A stretch of 64,000 nucleotides of DNA from Pseudaminobacter soli (ex Zhang et al. 2022) (GTDB lineage Bacteria; Pseudomonadota; Alphaproteobacteria; Rhizobiales; Rhizobiaceae), in assembly GCF_014595955.1 (NCBI RefSeq), contig NZ_JABVCF010000006.1, positions 124,001-188,000 of the forward strand. The letters run 5' to 3'. Under the pieces are notes generated by a model, which made no database searches, had not been told where the DNA came from, and worked only from the letters and a program-made list of their open reading frames with translations. Made by a program: the position numbers and the translations under genes. Shown in pieces: positions 59,193-64,000 of this stretch. Position 1 is the first letter of the stretch, and each line of letters starts with the position of its first letter.

Positions 59193-62100
59193 CTATGTTC
59201 CGGCACCTCTCATGCGAATGACGTTGCTTGCGGATGGCACAGCTTCGCCGGCCACCAGACCAAACGTATGTTCTTCCAGCTTGTTCCCATTGACCGACAC
59301 GAAATTTTTCCCGCTTTCATGGCTGCGTGAAACCTCAATGCGGTATTCCTGCCCATCGAGCTTAAGAACTGCGGCATAACCTGGCCATTCGGGCGGCAGC
59401 GCAGGATCGACGATGATCTCGTCACCCTTTCTGCGGATGCCGAGAATCGCCTCGACTGCCGATCGGTAGAGCCAACCCGCGGACCCGGTATACCAGGTCC
59501 AACCCCCTCGCCCTCCCTTGTCCGGGCCGGAATAGACGTCCGCGGCAACCACATAGGGCTCCACGCGATAGCGCTCCGCCGAGATCTCATCGGTTGCGTG
59601 GCGCACCGGATTGAGCATCTGAAAGCAGCGCCATGCCTCATCCGCCCGTCCCATCCTGGCGAGCGCGATGACGAACCAGGTGGCGGCGTGCGTGTACTGG
59701 CCGCCGTTTTCCCTGACCCCCGGCGGATAGCTCTTGATGTAGCCCGGATCTTTCTCGGTCTGCGAGAACGGCGGCGTGAACAGCTTCACGATTTCCAGTT
59801 CGTCGTCGACCAGTCTCGCAACCGCGGACTCCATCGCTTTCCGCGACTTGCCGGGATCGCCGCCGGCCAGCACGCTCCAGGACTGCGCTATCGAATCGAT
59901 CTGGCATTCCTCAGAGAGATGGGAGCCGAGCGGCGAGCCGTCGTCATAGCTGCCGCGCCGGTACCACTCGCCGTCCCAAGCGGTGCTTTCCAACGCTTTC
60001 TTCAGTTTCTTCGCATGCGCTTCCCATTTGTCGGCGCGCGAATCGCCTCGCGACCGGGCAATTGGAATAAAGTCGCCAAGCGTCTTCAGCAGGAACCAGC
60101 CGAGCCAGACACTTTCGCCCTGCCCCTCCTCGCCGACGCGGTTCATGCCGTCGTTCCAGTCGCCGCCCAGGATGAGCGGCAAGCCGTTCGCCGACGATCG
60201 CTTAATCGCGAGTTGCAGTGCGAGCGCGCAGTGCTCGTAGAGGGTATCCGTCTCGCGTGTCGGCTCGGGCGTGAAGAAGGAATCGTGCTCGCCAGGCTGA
60301 AGCTGCGGCCCGGTGATAAAGGGCACCTTCCGGTCGAGGATGCTGTGATCGCCGGTGACCTCGACGTAATGGGCTGTCCCGTGCGCGAGCCAGACCACGT
60401 CGTCGGAGATCATGGTCCGCACGCCCGCTCCCGTGCGCGGTAGCCACCAATGTTGGACGTCGCCCTCCACAAACTGGCGGCTCGCCGCATTCAGGATCTG
60501 CTCCCGGGCAAGGCTCGGATCGTGGATCAGGAAGGCCAGCGTGTCCTGGAGTTGGTCGCGGAACCCGAAGGCGCCGCTCGCCTGATAGAAGGCCGAGCGC
60601 GCACGAATGCGGCAGGCAAGGGCCTGATAGGGCAGCCAGTGGTTGACGATCGCATCAAAACTCTTGTCCGGCGTCGCGACCTGAAGCGTGTCGAGGAAAC
60701 CCCGCCAATTCGCTTCGTTCTCGACCAGGCGCTCCGCGAAGTTCCTGGCGCGATGGCGGCTGACCAGTGCGCTTGCCTCTTCCGGCGACCCGGCGTCACC
60801 GAGCAGCCAGAGCATCGAGAGCTCACCACCGGGCTCGATTTCGACCTCACGCGCCATTGCGGCGCAAGGATCGACACCCGCCTCCACCCGCCCCGAGAGA
60901 GCCGCGCCACGAACCACGGCATCAGGCCAGGCGACACTACCGTCACGGCCGAGGAACTCGGCGCGGTCGCTCGTGACCGAGTCCGCCGGCGCGTCGCCGG
61001 CTAGGAAGGCGACCCTGTCGAAGAAGTCCGTGCTGTAGGGATTCTGCGCCAGCAGCGCGCCGGTTTCGGCGTCCAGGGACGACACGACGAAGGGAGCCGA
61101 ACGCGGCCGATTGTTGCCGAGCACCCATTCGACATAGGCATAAACCGTGAGCTTCGCCCGCTGCGAACCCGTGTTCCGGATTTTCAACTGCTGCACCTTT
61201 ACGGGATCGCGCGCATCCACGATCTGGGTGAGCTCCAGCGCCAGGTTTCCACGTGTGGCACTGAACGTGCTGACTCCCTGACCATGCCGCGCCTCATACA
61301 CGACCTCGGGGTCGCGAGCCACGGCCGCGAAGGGCGCAAACGCCGTCCCCTCGGCATGATCGAACACATAGATCGCCTCACCCGGCCGGTTCGAGACCGG
61401 GTCGTTCGACCATGGGGTGATCTGGAAGTCGCGGCTGTTGCGGCTCCAGGTGAAGGACGCGCCCTCGGCGGAGGTGTGGAAGCCGAATCCGCCGTTGGCG
61501 ATCACGTTGATCCAGGGATGCGGCGTCGACTTGGTTCCAGACAGCCGGACGACATAGTCACGGCCATCCTCGGCAAAACCGCCGAAGCCATTCCAGAAGT
61601 CGAGCTGAGTGGGCTGGGAGCCCAGGTCGCGCGGCTCTTCCTGCGGCGTGAATTCCGCGACAGCCGTCCGCAGTGCTGCAGGGCGATGCTCCGGCGCAGG
61701 ACGCGCCTGCAGTTCCATTGCCTCCGCCCGCTCGACCTGATCGAGCACGGTCCCGTTGCGGGTATGGATTACGACGCGAGCCGCGCCGAGTAGCGTTCGA
61801 TAGCTATCCTCCTCGATGAGATCACGCCGCACCGCGAAGATGTGCTGGCGCGGACCGAGTTCAGACCCGCGCACCCGGCTGTTCTCGCAGAGATACTCGA
61901 TGGCGTGCTGGAGGTCCTGCACATAGGACGAGGCCTGTTCGTTCAGGATCACGATGTCGGCCAGGAGTCCCCTAGCCCGCATGTATTCCTGGCAGCGAAG
62001 CGCCTGTGCGACGATCTCGAGGTCGGCGACATCGCCGATCCTCACCACGAAGATCGGAAAATCGCCGGAAATCGCCATCGGCCAGAGCGAAGACTGCCTG

Positions 62101-64000
62101 CCGAGGCCCGCGGCTATCGTTTCGGGGGCCGGGCGCAGATAAGGATCGGGGTAGATGAGGTAACGCGCAAGCCGCTGGACATTGGCGGCGTCGGCGAGGC
62201 TCAGGCCCATGTGGCGGGTCTGCACCTGCGAGCGCGTCCAGGCCAGCATCGACTGTCTTGCAAAGCTCTCTGGATGGTCGAGCAGCGCCACCGCCGATTC
62301 GATCTCGCTGCGGCTTGTCCCCACGACCGTCCAGAAGACCAGTTGCACCTTCTTCTTGGCCGGGACACGCACACGTCGGCGCAGCGCCATGATGGGATCG
62401 AGTACGAAGCCGGCGCTGCCGCCAAGCGAGGCGCCCGGATCGAGCGCGGCAGGGTTGGCGATGGTCCGGCCGCGCCCGATGAAGGCACGGCGATCCGTCT
62501 CCGCCTCGGTGTCCCTGCCGATACCGGACGAATCCGTCACGATATGTGCCGCTTCGATGTCCGGATCTCCCGGCGAGCGCTTCTGCCGACGTGCGAAGAT
62601 CGCATTTCCGGCGCCCGAGATCTGGGTCTCGACGAACATCTTCGAGAAGGCGGGATGGGCACTGTCGTCCGCCTCGGACGCAAGCGCGATTTCGGCGAAC
62701 GAGGTGACCTCGATGTGCCGGTCGGTATCGCCTTCGTTGTAGATGGTGAGCCGGCGGCCTTCGCCGTTCGCCTCGGAGGTGACGATGCACTCGAGTTCCG
62801 AGCGCAGCGTACCCACCATTTTCACGAAGGTCGCCTTGTCGTCGGTGAAGTGGACGTAGCCCTCCTCCCCGTCGGCACGGCGCGGCTGTACGGTGGCCGA
62901 CCACCAGTCATTGCTCGCCACGTCGCGCAGGAAGATGAAGGTGCCGTCCCGATCCTCGCTGGGGTCGGCCCGCCAGCGCGTCACGGAGAGGTCGTTGAAG
63001 CGGCTGTAGCCGGTGCCAGTGGCCGTGACCATGACGGAATAGCGGCCGTTTGACATCAACTGGGTCGAGCGCAGCGCCCGCGCAGGATCGAGGACGAGGC
63101 GGCTGTCGGCCGCGTTGTCCTCCTTCTCGACGCTCACGGCCTCGTCGGCCTCGGTGCGGACCGTCGACACGGGGATTTCGCGCGGCGCCTTCTCCTGCAA
63201 GAGCAGTTCCGCAGCCTCGATCACCGGGTCGCTGTGGAAGCGCTCGCGGATGCGGCCCTCGAAGATGACGTTGGCAACCGCGACGATCGACATGCCCTGG
63301 TGATGGGCCATGTAGTTTTGGACCACGGCGTACTCGGCGCCCTCCGGCAGGCGCTGAGGCGTGAAATCGACGGCGTCGTAGTAGCCGTAGCGGCCCCTTG
63401 CTCCCATCTCTTCCAGCCGTTCGAGATTTCGCACAGCCTCATGCGGCATGATCTGTGCCGCGAGCACAGTGGCATAGGGTGCGATAACCGTGTTCTGCCC
63501 CAAGCCGCGCTTGAGGCCGAGGCCCGGCACGCCGAAGTTGGTGTACTGATACGTCATCTCGCGGTCGCGGGCGTTGTACGCCGCCTCGGAGATGCCCCAC
63601 GGGATTCGCTTGCCGCGACCATACTGGATCTGGCGCTGCACGATCAACTTGTCCGTCTGGTTCAGGATACCGCCCTGAGGCTCCTTCATAACCAAAGGCG
63701 GCATCAGGTACTCGAACATCGAGCCCGACCAGGAGATCAGCGCGCCCTTGAAACCGATCTCCACGATGGGGCGGCCGAGCCGGAACCAGTGCTCCGTCTC
63801 GATATCGCCCTTCGCGATCGCGAAGAGGCTGGTGAGGCGAGCCTCCGAGGCGAGCAGGTCGTAGCAGGCTTCGTCGAGTTGGTGCTGCTCGACGCGGTAG
63901 CCGATCGACAGCAGCTTGCGGTCGCGCCTGAGCAGGAATGAGAAATCCATCTCGAAGGCGAACTTGCGCGTGCGCTCCCGCAATTCGAGCAGCTTCAGGC
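59193..64000 (-). CDS. ndvB: Cyclic beta-1,2-glucan synthase NdvB (C-terminal part, cut by window edge)
   Basis: Minus-strand frame open from the right edge; about 1600 C-terminal residues of a protein normally near 2800, so the glycosyltransferase 84 part and its membrane segments are off the window. Seen in order: the glycoamylase-like region with RRDRKLLSIGYRVEQHQLDEACYDLLASEARL and NYMAHHQGMSIVAVANVIF; two successive beta-sandwich domains of the GH94 type; and the C-terminal (alpha/alpha)6 phosphorylase-like domain with FRDQLQDTLAFL and DWNDG (60147-60161), the catalytic aspartate region of GH94. The GH94-type domain trims and sets ring size of the glucan by phosphorolysis. Ends before ndvA, the exporter. 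Confidence 0.95.
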   Translation of the reverse strand, partial: LKLLELRERTRKFAFEMDFSFLLRRDRKLLSIGYRVEQHQLDEACYDLLASEARLTSLFAIAKGDIETEHWFRLGRPIVEIGFKGALISWSGSMFEYLMPPLVMKEPQGGILNQTDKLIVQRQIQYGRGKRIPWGISEAAYNARDREMTYQYTNFGVPGLGLKRGLGQNTVIAPYATVLAAQIMPHEAVRNLERLEEMGARGRYGYYDAVDFTPQRLPEGAEYAVVQNYMAHHQGMSIVAVANVIFEGRIRERFHSDPVIEAAELLLQEKAPREIPVSTVRTEADEAVSVEKEDNAADSRLVLDPARALRSTQLMSNGRYSVMVTATGTGYSRFNDLSVTRWRADPSEDRDGTFIFLRDVASNDWWSATVQPRRADGEEGYVHFTDDKATFVKMVGTLRSELECIVTSEANGEGRRLTIYNEGDTDRHIEVTSFAEIALASEADDSAHPAFSKMFVETQISGAGNAIFARRQKRSPGDPDIEAAHIVTDSSGIGRDTEAETDRRAFIGRGRTIANPAALDPGASLGGSAGFVLDPIMALRRRVRVPAKKKVQLVFWTVVGTSRSEIESAVALLDHPESFARQSMLAWTRSQVQTRHMGLSLADAANVQRLARYLIYPDPYLRPAPETIAAGLGRQSSLWPMAISGDFPIFVVRIGDVADLEIVAQALRCQEYMRARGLLADIVILNEQASSYVQDLQHAIEYLCENSRVRGSELGPRQHIFAVRRDLIEEDSYRTLLGAARVVIHTRNGTVLDQVERAEAMELQARPAPEHRPAALRTAVAEFTPQEEPRDLGSQPTQLDFWNGFGGFAEDGRDYVVRLSGTKSTPHPWINVIANGGFGFHTSAEGASFTWSRNSRDFQITPWSNDPVSNRPGEAIYVFDHAEGTAFAPFAAVARDPEVVYEARHGQGVSTFSATRGNLALELTQIVDARDPVKVQQLKIRNTGSQRAKLTVYAYVEWVLGNNRPRSAPFVVSSLDAETGALLAQNPYSTDFFDRVAFLAGDAPADSVTSDRAEFLGRDGSVAWPDAVVRGAALSGRVEAGVDPCAAMAREVEIEPGGELSMLWLLGDAGSPEEASALVSRHRARNFAERLVENEANWRGFLDTLQVATPDKSFDAIVNHWLPYQALACRIRARSAFYQASGAFGFRDQLQDTLAFLIHDPSLAREQILNAASRQFVEGDVQHWWLPRTGAGVRTMISDDVVWLAHGTAHYVEVTGDHSILDRKVPFITGPQLQPGEHDSFFTPEPTRETDTLYEHCALALQLAIKRSSANGLPLILGGDWNDGMNRVGEEGQGESVWLGWFLLKTLGDFIPIARSRGDSRADKWEAHAKKLKKALESTAWDGEWYRRGSYDDGSPLGSHLSEECQIDSIAQSWSVLAGGDPGKSRKAMESAVARLVDDELEIVKLFTPPFSQTEKDPGYIKSYPPGVRENGGQYTHAATWFVIALARMGRADEAWRCFQMLNPVRHATDEISAERYRVEPYVVAADVYSGPDKGGRGGWTWYTGSAGWLYRSAVEAILGIRRKGDEIIVDPALPPEWPGYAAVLKLDGQEYRIEVSRSHESGKNFVSVNGNKLEEHTFGLVAGEAVPSASNVIRMRGAGT

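Noticed and set aside
61842-63053. Open frame opposite ndvB
   Set aside because: Arg/His/Gly-rich translation without motifs; the minus-strand ndvB is unambiguous.
1-64000. CRISPR array, insertion sequence or prophage
   Set aside because: No regularly spaced repeats, transposase or phage structural genes were found in either strand.

Overview
The window is GC-rich DNA from an alphaproteobacterium, most likely a rhizobium-like member of the Hyphomicrobiales (Phyllobacteriaceae/Rhizobiaceae range). The evidence is an ndvA-ndvB pair for cyclic beta-1,2-glucan, an rkp-type capsule locus (modular polyketide synthase, alpha-oxoamine synthase, KpsS-like protein, SDR), and many ABC importers of the branched-chain amino-acid (Liv) and sugar (CUT1) types. 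No 16S or core phylogenetic marker is present, so genus is not assigned. Many genes are packed with ATGA or TGATG overlaps, showing translational coupling.

Layout. (1) 1-24.3 kb is a catabolic region. It has a CoA-transferase/MmgE-PrpD/acyl-CoA dehydrogenase operon; an SRPBCC protein and an SRPBCC-quinone oxidoreductase fusion; a flotillin-like protein; a long minus-strand operon with a Liv transporter (one ATPase fused to a UPF0261/Tm-1-like domain), an amidohydrolase, an alpha/beta hydrolase and a fumarylacetoacetate-hydrolase-family protein; a divergent GntR regulator; then an IclR regulator facing a second complete Liv transporter. A perfect 16-bp palindrome lies between IclR and its divergent target. 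(2) 24.3-32.5 kb holds an AI-2E-family permease, a decayed ArgE/M20 peptidase tail, an orphan peptide-type binding protein, an HD-domain protein of the PhnZ/MIOX-like oxygenase type divergent from a LysR regulator with a clean LysR box between them, a tRNA-Gln(CUG), an uncharacterised protein and a phosphohexomutase. (3) 33-45.9 kb is the capsule/lipid locus: a 2504-residue PKS (KS-AT-DH-degenerate MT/KR-ER-KR-ACP), a PLP-dependent alpha-oxoamine synthase, a KpsS-like protein, an LtaS-like membrane sulfatase-fold enzyme, and an SDR that closely resembles 3-ketodihydrosphingosine reductase. (4) 45.9-56.3 kb is a sugar uptake and oxidation region: ribokinase, FucU/RbsD mutarotase, a CUT1 ABC transporter, a creatininase-family protein, a SIS-domain protein, an aldo/keto reductase, a formamidase-like hydrolase and a stand-alone Lrp effector domain. 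(5) 56.3-64 kb has ccmC without its usual ccm partners, ndvA, and the C-terminal part of ndvB running off the right edge.

The most interesting reading is of the capsule locus. A PKS with its own ACP and no thioesterase, followed by an alpha-oxoamine synthase and a KDSR-like reductase, has the logic of sphingoid-base synthesis (acyl-ACP, amino-acid condensation, ketone reduction). This suggests that rkp-type loci make a polyketide-derived amino lipid, possibly the lipid anchor or acceptor for the capsule. The locus family itself is known from Sinorhizobium; the biochemical reading is inference.
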